Assembly: GCA_036345935.2 (NCBI GenBank)
Contig: JADWOT020000005.1
Location: forward strand, 20,624,369 to 20,688,368
Reading direction: 5' to 3'
Length of the DNA: 64,000 bases
Source: Taenia hydatigena
Taxonomy: Eukaryota; Platyhelminthes; Cestoda; Cyclophyllidea; Taeniidae
Shown: positions 51,630 through 63,257 of the stretch, piece after piece
How the letters are laid out: each line of letters begins with the position of its first letter
Position numbering within the stretch: the stretch's first letter is position 1
Position numbers and translations under genes: made by a program
The notes under the pieces: generated by a model
Told to the model about the DNA's origin: nothing
The model's input: only the letters and a program-made list of their open reading frames with translations
Database searches by the model: none

Positions 51630-51860
51630 GTTGGAGTACTGACTTCTGCAAGGAATCGTGTCGACGCTGATTATACCGCAGAAGTCAAATCACCTAGGTC
51701 AAAGTTGGATGGAATGTCCCTGAAGTTTGATTCCTCCATCTATCCTCAAATCTGCAGATGGATGGATTTGGAAGACACATGTATCCCCTGCAATTTCTTT
51801 GGACGCTTGCAAATTTATTTGCCTTCGCCACATTTGGAGGATGGACTTTACCTTGAATGA
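51630..51860 (+). other. Candidate alternative AVL9 3' exon
   Basis: After an acceptor ending TTCAGGCAG at 51629 a frame stays open to the stop at 51858-51860 and includes KLDGMSLKFDSSI, which resembles in spacing the conserved C-terminal VSDMKLRLSHSV block of AVL9. Entry in phase 0 fits the donor at 49967 (GTGTCG|GTGAGA) inside the last assigned AVL9 exon. I do not see a convincing donor at its right end. Transcript reads would be needed to accept it. Confidence 0.25.
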
Positions 51861-52062
51861 AGGACAAAGTTGTACTGTTATGACATCTGAACTGGACTCC
51901 TCCTTTCTGCTTTCCACTTTGACGATAGGTCATTTGCATCCTCCACGACAGGTCTTTTGCAATTCTGCACCATTTCTGATCCGAGTCATAAGCGCTCCTG
52001 TAACTTTATAACCGTCTTTTTCTCTACCAGCATTATCCTCACTCATTCACTTGCCTTCACAG

Positions 52063-52191
52063 ACCACCGACGCCACCTCTGTGTCCCCTTCAAAGACAGC
52101 CTACGCCATCGCCTGCCCACTCATCCATCCGGGCAAAAATTTTCCCTCCTCCGAACCCGCGGATCAAATTGTCAGTAACCTTAAGCAGTAG
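52063..52191 (+). other. Candidate terminal exon (42 codons plus stop)
   Basis: A good acceptor (CTTGCCTTCACAG) at 52050-52062 precedes a 43-codon frame ending at TAG 52189-52191, with a composition unlike the flanks. Phase-0 entry is compatible with the AVL9 donor at 49967. It may be an alternative 3' terminal exon of AVL9 or a chance acceptor plus frame. Confidence 0.25.
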
Positions 52192-54223
52192 GTCGTGAGT
52201 TTTTGAAGGATAAGCTCATTTCTACATGTAGAGATGGACCGGCACTTTAAAGTCCCTACGAAATAGGCTCTATGCGTTGTCGATGGTGCGTCCTGCCGCC
52301 GAGGTTTAGAGACCGCATTATTCCCCAAGTCTGTCGATGATTTAGAGAACCAGGAAAGTACCAGAGTGCTGTCAAGCTTACCGTACCAGTTGCCTGGCGC
52401 GTATCGACGCTTTACATGTGCGCGTGAACTTGTTTTGCGCTCTCGTGAAACAAATTTATCAGGGTGTTGGTTGTGAGCTCCGCACCTTAAACATGGCAAT
52501 TTAAGGAGCTTAGCCTTAGCGCTGCTGGATTAGAGGGATTAAACAGTTATTCTGCTACCTATCTATCCACTCTCATAAAATGGAGCAGTGCATGAGAAAG
52601 GAAGGAGAATCTCATCTCCAACACGTCAACATTTCTCATGGACTCAGTGCTTGAAAAAACCTCTGCTCTAAATCTACTACGTCATTAAACGTGATGCCTT
52701 GGATAGCTCAGCAAACATGTCCTGGCTAAACTCCCTCGGGCATGTTTTGCCATTCTCGCCAGCATTTTCACGATCCCCATATTTTCATCAATTTCCAAGA
52801 AAACTCAATCCATATGATTCGGTTTTTAAAGTTTACTGATACTTCAACTCCCCAATTTTTTGATAAAAACGCTGAAAATATGTCTTTTTTGCTTTTTTTG
52901 CGGCTAGACATGAGTTCATACCTAGAGCCTCATCCTCTATGCGCCGCATGCTACTGATAATCCAATTTCAGTAGAAGTGATTTCTTCGCATTTAATCTGT
53001 AGGTTTGGCAATTTTGCCGCAGACCACGGCCGCAGGATGATGAATCAGTGGGTTAGTGGATTGATGAGATTAGGCAGTAAGTTGACTTTTTTAATGAAAC
53101 AACCTCTCTTTTTTTCGTTTTGCACTTTTACCTAATTCAGTCCTTCCTATCCCTCCGTTTGCTACAGGCTTTTCTTCTTCAAACCGGCTTACCAAGTAAT
53201 TTTGCTTGCCGTTGTTTTGCGGCTTGTGTTCGTGTGCATGTGTAATCCTTAGTTGTGTTTGTTATTTTTCCTAAATTCACTGGGAATCCTTTATTGCGAA
53301 TTTGGCGTGGACTTTTTCAACGTTCCGATTTTGGAGGAGGAGGAGGAGGAGGAAGTGTTTCCGTCTTATGTTGACGGTATTTTGCATGCAACTCTCTACC
53401 GTTTTGATTGTTTTGATCAGGGATTTCAGAAAATTCTTCTCTTTAAGAATTTCCTTATTTCTCAAAGAATAGACTAGTTGACTTTCGCAAGATTGGCAAC
53501 CTTTGGTGAAGGTGGAAGTTCTACGAGTTCCACTGTTTTCTCGTTATCAGATGAAAACTCAAACGATATCTCCTCTAGCTCTAATTAAGTTTATGTTCCA
53601 ATTGAAATCCTTGACAAAATCCATGAAGGATCCAGGATTTTCAATTTGCTTTTTCTTAAGATCTCTAGGTGCCACTGAACGCCTTTTTTCCCTCAAATAA
53701 TCCAGTCTTGTCATGCTGTTATTTTAGAGCCTAATCGGAAAAATTGCACATTTTCATCAAAGGTAGTTTTTTATCCCCAAATTTACATGTCTTGCTTGTC
53801 ATTTATGTTTAACACGCACTTTGTCTCATGAGTGTGAATGTTTCATTTGTGGGGTTTAACTTGGAGAAAGAGGCGGCTCAAGAGACGGAGGAAGCGGAAG
53901 GGACTGAAAGGTTATTTTCGCATGTTGACACGAGCGGTGAACCAAAGTCTCTGACGTTGTTGTGCTCGCAAAGCTTAGGGAGATGCAACCACACGTGTTT
54001 TATGTCAATGGCAGCCTCATTTGATTGCAAAAGTACTCTGAGGGCAAATTTTGTCTCTCCTTATGTTTAATTGCCCTTTCAAAAGCACATTCTTCTAACC
54101 CACTTGAGGAGAAGAAAAACTAACCCCCCTAAATGTTTGTCTTCGGGAAGCCTTGATGTACCTTCATCTCTCCTGCAGACGGTTTCATCAATCTTCCTCA
54201 AATCAAGTTCATTCGCTTTTAGG

Positions 54224-54361
54224 TGAGAAGAGCACCTCAGGAACCTCGACATTTGCCACTTCAATGCGCCGTCTCGCGAGCAGTATGCGTGCAGCTCTGG
54301 ACACTGGTCACTCATCCCCCCAACAATCGCAACATGAAGAGAAAGACCAGGAGCAGCACTA
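54224..54361 (+). other. Candidate terminal exon rich in Ser/Thr/Met/Arg
   Basis: An acceptor CATTCGCTTTTAG ends at 54223 and the frame GEKSTSGTSTFATSMRRLAS continues to a TAG at 54359-54361. The serine/threonine-rich amphipathic pattern recalls the C-terminal region of AVL9 proteins, but the likeness is weak. Phase-1 entry is required and no donor of that phase was assigned. Listed as an exon-like piece only. Confidence 0.2.
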
Positions 54362-55613
54362 GCGTCATCACCTCTGCGGCTATTATTATTTCCTGATCCC
54401 TTTGCTGTCGTGATGCCTTCGTCGTCTTTCGTTTCTTTGTTTTTTTCTCTTCTTTTGTTGCCGAAGAACCTAACAGGTGACAAAAGGAAACTTGGAGTTG
54501 TCAACCAGAGTGAGTTCCTATTTTATCCATGTCGTTGTTGATACTGCTGACGCCATTTTTGCAACTGTCTCTTGTAACTACTTTGTCCATGGTTCAACAC
54601 CTTCTGGCTGAGCTAGGGGGTGTGTTCAGATCAAACCGAAGCGATGTGGTGGGGAGGAAACCGTGTTGACCCCTCGTCTACCAGCAATCGGTGCATAGCG
54701 CTGGCCTAGGCTTACCTGAAACGGTGTGCGTGCGAGGTGAACTGTTTGTTCCGCACAGCAACAATAATGTCTTTAACACCATAAGTGTCTCAAAGATCGA
54801 GAATGCTTCTCTCTCCTGGAGGAGCACTTGCGACCCCTGCTGTGTGGTAAATCATTCCTGTGAACATTTAGTGTGTGGGAAATTTGCACACAAGCTGAGT
54901 ATTTCTGTGGGAGGGCTCAACATAATGCAACAATTTACAGACATTGGCGCCCCACTAAGTTTGCGCACATTGAGTACGGAGACAGCTTTCGGCTGTTGGG
55001 GAGGTGTAATGGGTTGCTGTGCAAGGGATTCAGGGTTCGCATTCTGAAGTTTGCCCACCTGTAATTCGAGTGATTGGAACAGAAGGCTTTAAGAAACCCG
55101 CCTTGAGATAGACGGATATCTGTGGACGCTATGCTGGTTGTCTCGACTCATCCCATTGCCAATTTGGAATCTAGCAAGTAAGTTCTAACAGATGCGAGGG
55201 AGATGCTGCGTTATGCCGGTTTGGTTGTAGCCAGAACCTCAGATTAGATTGAGGGGAGTTGGGGGTCCACATATTGTTTAGAACCTCCCCACAGAATGTG
55301 TACCTTATGTTCCCATCTACGGTCCGTGAAGCTAGTGTTTGGAGCAGCCCCAGCCATGTATCTTGATTCCCCTCAACCACTAGAGGCGTTATTTGGGGAG
55401 TCCAGGCCTTTCTTGAATCCTGAATGCACGTGGCTTCAAAAACTTGTACTTTTTTGTCTTCTGCGACCTCTGGATTCCGAAATTGAAGGGGCGCGGGCTA
55501 GGAAGGGGTCCTTTGCTCATCTCCACCAGAGGGAAGAGTCTGCGTGGCTCAATGTTAGGTAACTGGACAACTATTTATGAAAGGACCTGAAAAGACAGTA
55601 AATATAACCAAAA

Positions 55614-55619
55614 TTTATT
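55614..55619 (-). terminator. Poly(A) signal of the cordon-bleu-like gene
   Basis: TTTATT on the plus strand reads AATAAA on the minus strand, 50 bases beyond the stop codon at 55669-55671. It supports the exon at 55669-55757 as the true 3' end. Confidence 0.65.
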
Positions 55620-55668
55620 TCTTACAAAACAAGGGAGATAAGCTATTTAAGGTGGTGTTGATGTAATG

Positions 55669-58600
55669 TCACGCCTTGGGTATTGTAAAGCTGAGAGTCT
55701 GTGATCGCCTATCCGTGCACCAAAATCGGGAGCTCCAGTCTTTCTCCTCCGATCGGTCTACAAGGATCAGATCAGGGTGATCAAGATGACACATACACAA
55801 CCGTTATGAATGTCAGCTTTATTACCGCAATTGGAGAGGAAATTGGAGCGATTCTTCCCATCGATGCTTCTCAGAGGCAACGTGGCGACTTTTCGGGGTG
55901 AAATCGATTTGAGGCCAGCTCGAGCTTGCTTCAAATGGTCATCTGTCAAGTTGAATGCTGGACCTTCCTCAGGTGCCTTAACACTCTGCAAGGTCAATGT
56001 CTAAATGAGAGCATGACGTGGTGCCACGTTCGCTGGTCAAGCTAAACACCTAACTATTCAATTACGGAGTCAAGAGTATTCTCGAAATTTATCCCATTTG
56101 CGAAGGAGCACTCTTGAAGTTCTGGCAAAAAATTGCCATGTTTTGAAGGTCTGCTGCATCTTTCCCATTCATCGTGTAATTAAGCGGTGGTCGAGCCTGA
56201 GTGATATGGTTGATTGACTTGCCAGCTGACTCGAGATTAATGCGGTTTCGAAGTTTTAAAAAAGAACTCAAGACGAACATTCAAGGTGAGTGGAAAGACG
56301 AGTTGTTTACACCCACACCAGAGGGAGGAGGTCGTGGAAGTAGATCTCACAAGAAGCGTCAAAGTCACTAATCACTATCGATTTCTATTAAGTATGGTGA
56401 ATTTTCAGCAATTTTTTTGACAAGGATATTTACGTAACTCAGCTACTTATTTACCTCGATAAGTAGCATGTACACACTCGACTTTGAAAATAACATTAAC
56501 TCACCGTATGGACTGTTTATTTGCAAGGTTTGCATGGAAGCCGAGAGATATTAAAAAATGCGCTTATTTGATTGCAGCTACAATCGCATGTATATGTGAT
56601 GTACTAATCTTAGTAAATTAACTCGTCACAAACGTCTGACGCGTACCCTATCTGCTTTGATGAGAAATAGTTGAGTCAAACCGCTTGATTTGACCAAAAT
56701 GGATTTAAAAACCGTTGGAACAGTCGTTTAGACAAGCCAAGTGTTGGGTTGTACCAGATGATTCGCCTTAGGGGATGGATCCTAGCAGCTATTAGGCTCT
56801 CAAAAAGGTATTCTTCAAAACCAGTGACGTAGGAATCATTTGTAAAGAAGACCAAAGTAAGATTAGTATGAAGCAATTCAAGAGAAAGGTACATTTAAAA
56901 AACCACACAAAGTATTTGTGTTCATTTTACGCAATGGAGTGAACGCATATGTAATTTGACACATGACATGGATACAAGAGGTCAGGGAGGCGTTGTAAAC
57001 TAACTTAAGGCTACATTAGTTTAATTATCTTTGAAGACGTCAAAGGGACCCATCATTATTTAGTACTATAACCATGGAGATCACTGAAAACTTTTTAAAA
57101 GCCTAAGAATCTTGTAATGGTGTCCACTAAAAAACGACAGTGGATTAAAGTGGCCATCTTTTTCAACAAAATCGTCTTTAATCGTGATGGAATTGTTTAT
57201 GACTTCCCTAACTTCAAAAAAGTTCCTGTTTTTAAATCCTAGGCGTTTAGTTCTAGCGCAAAATTCCTAAGCAAGCTGGAACGTCTCAAAATTTAAGTTC
57301 TCGGCCAAAGGCAATAAAAGAGGTCATGAACGGAGAGAATGCGACCAGTCCATGTTTCCAACATTTAGCCAACGGTCGCACAGGTGCACGCCGAAATTCC
57401 CAACCTCACTGGCTGGTCGGATTAGGGCGACCACTAAGAATGCCAAAAGTGAACTCTTGACAAGGAGGAAAAGGCGCGAAAATGTACACTTCCTTCCTCA
57501 AAACATGAAAAGCTTCTGGAGCCTCTCCAAATAGCTATGTTTTACTTTGTAGGAAAAAGGAAGGCATTTTCGTGACAGCTAAGCTCTGTAAGTGATCGCC
57601 TATTCCTACACTCATTCCCAATTTTTTGCCTTTGATCAGTCTACAAGGGTCAGATAAGGATGAGTGCACTTGCAACACGGGATCCACACACTCACGTACA
57701 GCCACCCTGCTTTGAGCGACCCAGTAACCTCTAGAAAAACATAGTCTGAATGGAGAAGCACCACCCACTACACTGAAGGGTGCACCCTACCGGTCATCGT
57801 CAAGGTCAGTAGCATATTGTTTAAGGAGAGGGGCAATTTAATCTTTCTGCGTTCATTCAAACGGAAATGAACGCAGGCTTTGAACTCCTGAATGAAACCC
57901 ACCTTTTGTGGAGCCGATGCCAGCGCTGGTGTTGATGCTGAGATATGGGAGGAGTGCTGAATAGCGCCTGGAAGAGCCCTTTCCTGCGCAGTTTTGACAG
58001 GAGGAATTTCTTGAAAGCAACAATTGCAAAATATTGACACTTAGTTTAACTCACTATTGAGAGGATGAGGTTAAAGAAAAAGAGAGAATACATCTTTTGT
58101 CCATTGATTTATCACCACATCGAATGAGGGAACGGATAAATTCAGAGATTGTAACCTCGCCGTCTACTATTTACCACTGTGGAGATATAAAGAGGGTCAG
58201 AGTTGCCTTTCTTTTTCACCCGGACTTATCTCCCAAAAGAAAAAAACAAACAAAAAAGGGGATCCAAATGACCGACTTTAAGTCTGGAGCACGCCCACTC
58301 ATTGACCTTAGTTTTTCCACTGGGTCGTGGGATTACCAGGCGTAAGCACTACACACGCATGAATAAATTGGGTCATCGTTGACTAGAACGTGTGTGAAAC
58401 TATGGTAACAACATTATCCTGCCCCACCGCTTGTGCCAACCATGCGATGGTGATGTTAAATGGTGCTGGTAGGGCTAAACAGGATGTAGCTTCACGATTA
58501 TCCATTTTGAATCCGGTTACGAAATGTAAGTGATAAAGATGTCCGATTTGAAGAGCCTAGAAGTGACATTTCCGACGAACTAGCTGTAGAGCCTTTTGGG

Positions 58601-60876
58601 TGTTTTTCAATCGAATACCCTGAATGAATTAGCCAACTTGGCTCCACTAGGTAGGATAGTTGACTTGATCATCAAACGATGCTTCATCACTCTTGAGCCT
58701 GTAGGGAAGTCAACCCCTTATGACTAATAATTGGCGTGCTAACTCATTTTCCTGACTGACTTTGCAGGTCAGCAAATTACCCTGGAGCTTGGGTCATCGC
58801 TAGATAAATATGGGAATTTTGACAACAGATAAACGTACCTCGAGTTCTAATCGGTTCATTCTCTTGCACAATACGATTTGTATCAACCAAATTTTCTAGG
58901 AGGAAAAGAGGAAATGAAGGGGCTCGGACTATTGGAACAAAGTAGCCAAGGCACAAATTCAAGGTTAACAAATTGACTCCAATCATCCAATTCTGTCAGA
59001 GCAGTTTTGACCTCATTTTTAATTCAAGTAATCCCTATGACTGAACATCGTTAATTACAACACCTTCACCTCTTCGAGTATTTTGTTCCCACTTAAAACA
59101 TCTTACCTAAACAAACACCTTGTCAAAATCGCTTACCATCTTTGGGCAAACCTTTCTCCGTGACAGAAGGTGCAACTTTATTTACCGCCTTTAGAGGGGG
59201 CGGATTTGGTGCTACAAATCACAAAAAAAATAAAAAAACTCACTCCTTTTGTAAAATTAAATAATTTATTTATTTTATTTTCCATGTTCAAAAGATTTGA
59301 ATAGATTATGCTAAAAGAGCCGAAAACAGGATCGTTTTGGGGAAGAAATTGTTAAGTGTGAGCGACATTCTCCCAAGTCACACGCAAAATTGTGGGACTG
59401 GAGAGGTAAGTCGCGAGGAAGAGGACACCTGTATGGCCTCAGTATTTAAATAAACATCTCAAGCAAATTTTAAGCGTTAAAAGGCAGTGCAAACCTCTTC
59501 GAGATTTCACTGAAAGAGATCCAGAACCAAATTCATTCCTGACCATGCGCGGCGTAAGTGCTTTTGGTGTAAAGAAATTTTCCAAGATGGTGGGTTCCTC
59601 AAAATAACTCTCCCTCGGTTTTGTCGTTATCGATGAGAATGATTCTGTCAACAAGTGATCATCATATATGCTCCACTGAGAACTGGTCTGCGAGATTCCC
59701 TGTGTGAGGTTATCTGTAGAACATAAGTAGACTGACAAAGAGCTAGGAACAAGCCCTATGGATTGTTTTTACTCTAATACGATCGACTGCACAACATTAA
59801 ATTGAGTGCCAGGTCAATCGCGCTTGCAGTTTCTTCAATGGCGATTAGGCTTATGACGATAATCAGAGTCATTTAGCTTATCTGCAAAAGTTAGAACTCA
59901 AATATCAGCCATTTGGTAATGGGATATTAGAAGCTCTTCGCAACAGAAGAAGGCAAGATATTATGTAGCATTGAAAAAAATTAATTAATCTTCAAAATCC
60001 CGTTCGTACCTGCTGAAAATCGGTAATTTACATCTCTATTTCCAATGCTGGCTGCGCTATCCTGTCGGCTGAGTTGCGTGAAATCCTCCGATGTACAAGA
60101 GCCCCTATGACATCGGCCTAGTTTGGAAGAAGGTGGAAGAGGAGCTCTTTTCTTCTTCTAGGAAATTAAGACGAAAATTTGTACTTACCCATGCACAGTG
60201 TGGGTATCAAAGTTTTGATGATCAATAAAACAAATAAAATATCACCTTGATCTCAAAAATCTATGCAAATCTATTTACAAATGCTGTTAACTTGTTAGAA
60301 AATACAAAGGTGGAAAACAAAGTAAAAAAGTAGTGCAAGTCTTACTCGACTGATGCTGTGGGGTAGCGTCGACTTGGAGACTTCGGAATGAACTTTAGAA
60401 GATTTTGAATACTTTGTTGATATGCAGTTGTTCCATGAAACAAACTGTGAAACGTCTTGTTTTGGGACACATTTCACATAAACCCGACGTTCTTCAGGAT
60501 TGAATAAATAATCCGAAAATAATGCATTTTCTGAACCACAAATGCACTCTGATAGCCTCATTGATGGAGGAGCGACTTTCCAAGAAAGTGTTCGTGAGTA
60601 AAAGCCCTCACAAGGAACAAGAAACACGAAATTTTTGAAATCCAGGCGATAAATCCTGCAGTAACTTATTAGTAACTCATGAAAATGAGCTGATGTGTCT
60701 ACATTATCGAGATGGTGCGTTTGGTTTAGTTGCACATTCCTGACAACTACACAGAGACTTGATTCAACCATTTGAGATGCAAAAGCTATAGAGATGAAGA
60801 CAACTATACACAAACAGACTAGTTGACTGCCCAAGCACAACGGACTTATAAAGATGCCTTTGTTGATGAATGGCAT
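55669..60876 (-). CDS. Proline-rich protein, cordon-bleu-like, eight exons
   Basis: Eight exons join in phase to 461 codons plus stop: 60346-60876, 60010-60157, 59495-59713, 59137-59211, 58839-58895, 57903-58009, 55826-55985 and 55669-55757. The first exon encodes a compact domain (about residues 36-150, with VVVRNVQLNQTHHLDN and NPEERRVYVKC), and the second opens with KKKRAPLPPSSK. In cordon-bleu (COBL) proteins an N-terminal ubiquitin-like domain is followed by a KRAP-type KRRAPxPP motif, so this is my tentative assignment; COBL proteins nucleate actin. I see no certain WH2 motif; LTDDHLKQARAGLKSI is only a distant candidate. From the ATG at 60876 the first 35 residues look like a signal peptide. 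Alternatively translation starts at the ATG at 60771, just after an acceptor (CTTCATCTCTATAG), and the hydrophobic stretch is not translated; this suits an intracellular protein better. Two extra exon-like pieces lie at 57.6-57.73 kb. Confidence 0.7.
57560..57730 (-). pseudogene. Extra exon-like pieces, duplicate of the terminal exon
   Basis: On the minus strand a 35-base exon-like piece (57696-57730) with a strong donor is followed by an acceptor (CCCTTGTAG) and sequence starting at about 57648 that closely matches the terminal exon at 55669-55757 together with its acceptor and the last bases of its intron. The shared words include TGATCAAAGG/CGATCGGAGG and ATAGGCGATCAC. In the duplicate the reading frame used by the terminal exon is not kept. 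It is either a decayed duplicated exon or an alternatively used 3' end. The join of the flanking exons 57903-58009 and 55826-55985 is in phase without it. Confidence 0.45.
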
Positions 60877-61112
60877 TTGGGAAAAATAAAACAAAACAAA
60901 GGTCATTGGTTTTATTTCTAAACAAAAGAGCAAACCATCTTAAATTTTACGCAGCAACCGACCGCAAATAAAATTTAAATACACTCTATATTTTGTTTGA
61001 AAAGCTAATGCAAGCGTGTAGTTAATATCAAGCATATATATTTGAAAGAAAATAATCATCAATAAAAGTGCTTGCAGTGTTTTAGATGTTTTTTATGCTC
61101 TATTCTAGTAGT

Positions 61113-61342
61113 GCATGTAGAGAGTTCCTTTTCTCCCTCCTGGTCACCCTTGATAGTAGAAGTCTGTATACTTTTAGACATCTTTAATATATAAAGGGGG
61201 TGATGAATACAGCTAGACGAGGTCTGGAGTTCGGGCCGAGGATGAGTCACGCTCCAAGGAGTCTCCACGCTGCTCCGTCACGTGGTTCAGATTGACTTCC
61301 CGCCTCTGGCCTACAAAGCGCATTTAAAGAATTAAGTATTAC
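61113..61342 (+). repeat. Left arm of the large inverted repeat
   Basis: This 230-base arm matches the reverse complement of 63024-63257 over nearly its whole length, by my reading with substitutions at perhaps one base in five. Its inner end is the word GTATTAC at 61336-61342. Confidence 0.75.
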
Positions 61343-62659
61343 AGTGCACTATTTAGGATTTTGCTAGAGTGTCTGGTTTCTGAAGCGTATCAGAGGTTGT
61401 AAGTCCTCTGTTCGAGTATGCTAGCTCCACTTTTATTTGGAGGAGTTCTAATGCGCTAGGCTAAAAAAATTTACAAGCATTAAGCTCTTTACACTAATGG
61501 ACTTAAGCATCTTACATTGTACTGCGTGGAAAAAAGAATCTCCTGCTATTGTGTGACAACAGACCTGTGGTCCATGTGTAGAGTCCCGAGACGTCTGTAA
61601 AGGCACGAAAAGATGTAATACCACAGCAGAATATGAATCAATAGACAGAGTAAAAGTAACTACTGGCATGTCTTGAAGACCAGTCCACTTGAATTGGACA
61701 ATGCAGAAACCTAAGACAGAAACCGAAGTCGGCAGTCAGGACAAACAGAGTATCGCATCCTAGACTTTAGTAAAATTGCCAAAGATTTTAACTATGCAGC
61801 AAAAATATAACTAGCATTCATAAGGGTAAAAGTGCAGCTGCTATGTTATGAGGAATGAAATGTAGTTCGTAGAGAATTTAGCGTTCGTTAAAGAAATTGC
61901 CAAAATATGATTCACATTTATGCTATTAGAATTATTAAGCCAAATATGGGTAGTGGAGAAATAAATTAATGAAGTTCTATCCAAAAAATGGTTAACGATA
62001 CATAGTGCAATTCTGATCGTTGAAAGTTGATGTCTTTTACACTGATTCTGTGACTTCCTACGTTTTTATGCCTAATAATAGGCACCCTAAACTTATGCGT
62101 ATGTTAATCACTTCTTTAAAGTCAAAAAAGATATGGATTTTTGCAGAGCCTAGTTACAGCTTTCTAAGACTTTTCCGCAGACAATAGAATACATAATACC
62201 CGGGCTGAATGCACATATATTTGGCCAACAGAAGGAATTAAGGATACAGCATCGCTCAGAGTTCAGCTCTCTTGGCAAAGCCAAGAAGGCTAATCACTTG
62301 TCCATAACTAAAACATAGGGTACAAATGGCAAACTTAATAAGCATTTATTTACCAAGTAAAGGACACCAGGATCACCGACAAGTTCCGGGGTCTAGCCTA
62401 CGTTACGAAGGCACAGTGGCCCTTGGTCATATCCGGGTGGACGAAATAGCAATGCTGCAATGCTTAGTTCTCAAGGCTGTCGGTTTCGGCCACATGTGCG
62501 GCTAAATTACCTTCGCCGACTAGAGTGGCCTTTGGGATATGCCTGCAGCCCTGGTCCCTTCCCGTTTGCTAAGTGTATATATTCTGTCCAAGCATTATGC
62601 GTCCCCTTGTCCTTAAAGAAGTCTTAGTCTTGGTAATTGTAGCAGTTCGAGACTTCTAT

Positions 62660-63000
62660 GAAAGCAAAAGAAAGCCTACTACTAGGGCAGAAGATATATT
62701 CAATAAATAGAGCAAATAGGGCTGCTGGCATAGCCCGGAGGCCAGCTTACATTGCTAGAGCAATACGATCACCTAAGTGACTGAATCAAAACCGGCAGAC
62801 ATAACAAACAAAGTATTAAAGCGATAATCAATCGGGGACCACTGTATTACTCTGTGATCACATTGCCCTAGCTGCATAAGCTGGCCTCCAGGTCATGCTA
62901 GCAGCTTATTTCCCACTGTCCGTTGAATATACATATTCTACTCTAGCAGTCTGCCTTCTTTTGCCTTCGAGGAAGCCTCATGATGCTACAATCACTACTG
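62660..63000. repeat. Head-to-head repeat pair (foldback), second family
   Basis: The sequence 62660-62825 reads, in reverse complement, as a copy of 62845-63000: both carry GTAAGCTGGCCTCC / ATAAGCTGGCCTCC, TTGAATATA and CTTCTTTTGC / CTTTCTTTTGC in the same order. Together they could fold into a hairpin of roughly 110-150 paired bases. The same family is present at 62465-62655 and, far away, at 3003-3165. Confidence 0.65.
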
Positions 63001-63023
63001 AATAAAATTTGACGTACGATTAT

Positions 63024-63257
63024 GTAATACCTAATTCGTTAAATGCGCTTTGTAGGCCACAGGCGGGAAGTCAATTTGAACTACGTGACGGAGCCGCGCG
63101 GAGACTCGCTGGAGCGTGACACATCCTCGGCCTGAACTCCATATCTCGCCTAGCTGTATTTATCATCCCATATACATTAAAGATGTCTAAACGTACGCAG
63201 ACTTCTACCATCAAGGGTAACCAAGAGGGAGAGGAGGAACCCTCCACAATCATGAAC
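63024..63257 (-). repeat. Right arm of the large inverted repeat
   Basis: This is the reverse-complement partner of 61113-61342. Its inner end is GTAATAC at 63024-63030, the complement of the left inner word. The arm contains a CpG-rich centre that is mutated between the two copies in the way expected from CpG decay. Confidence 0.75.

Larger units (their letters stand above)
50025..55668. other. Region between AVL9 and the cordon-bleu-like gene, no firm gene
   Basis: About 5.6 kb without a gene that I can establish. It holds several exon-like pieces on the plus strand that are described separately (51630, 52063-52191 and 54224-54361), an unrecognised frame at 50600-50989, and a short GAG run at about 53335-53355. 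If any of these is real, it is most easily explained as an alternative 3' end of AVL9. Confidence 0.5.
61113..63257. mobile_element. Composite inverted-repeat island (possible non-autonomous element)
   Basis: The ends of this 2.1-kb interval are inverted copies of one sequence: 61113-61342 read forward matches 63024-63257 read in reverse complement. Shared blocks include GTAGAAGTCTG, AGACATCTTTAAT, GGCCGAGGATG, TCACGCTCCA and GACTTCCCGCCT, and both inner ends finish at a GTATTAC word. Between the arms lie four diverged copies of a second repeat family in alternating orientation: about 61585-61765 (-), 62465-62655 (+), 62660-62825 (-) and 62845-63000 (+). No transposase or reverse transcriptase frame is visible. 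This could be a non-autonomous DNA transposon or foldback element, or several short interspersed repeats nested together. I saw no clear target-site duplication, so boundaries are approximate. Confidence 0.6.

Noticed and set aside
53640..53960. Repeated ATERLFS / GTERLFS coding words about 240 bases apart, thought to be duplicated exons
   Set aside because: The likeness is limited to six or seven codons, with different codon use and no matching flanks.
54691..55560. Plus-strand frames of 88-118 codons (54691-55047 and 55296-55562)
   Set aside because: They lack homology and start codons in context, and they lie in the 3' flank of the minus-strand gene. No splice sites tie them together.
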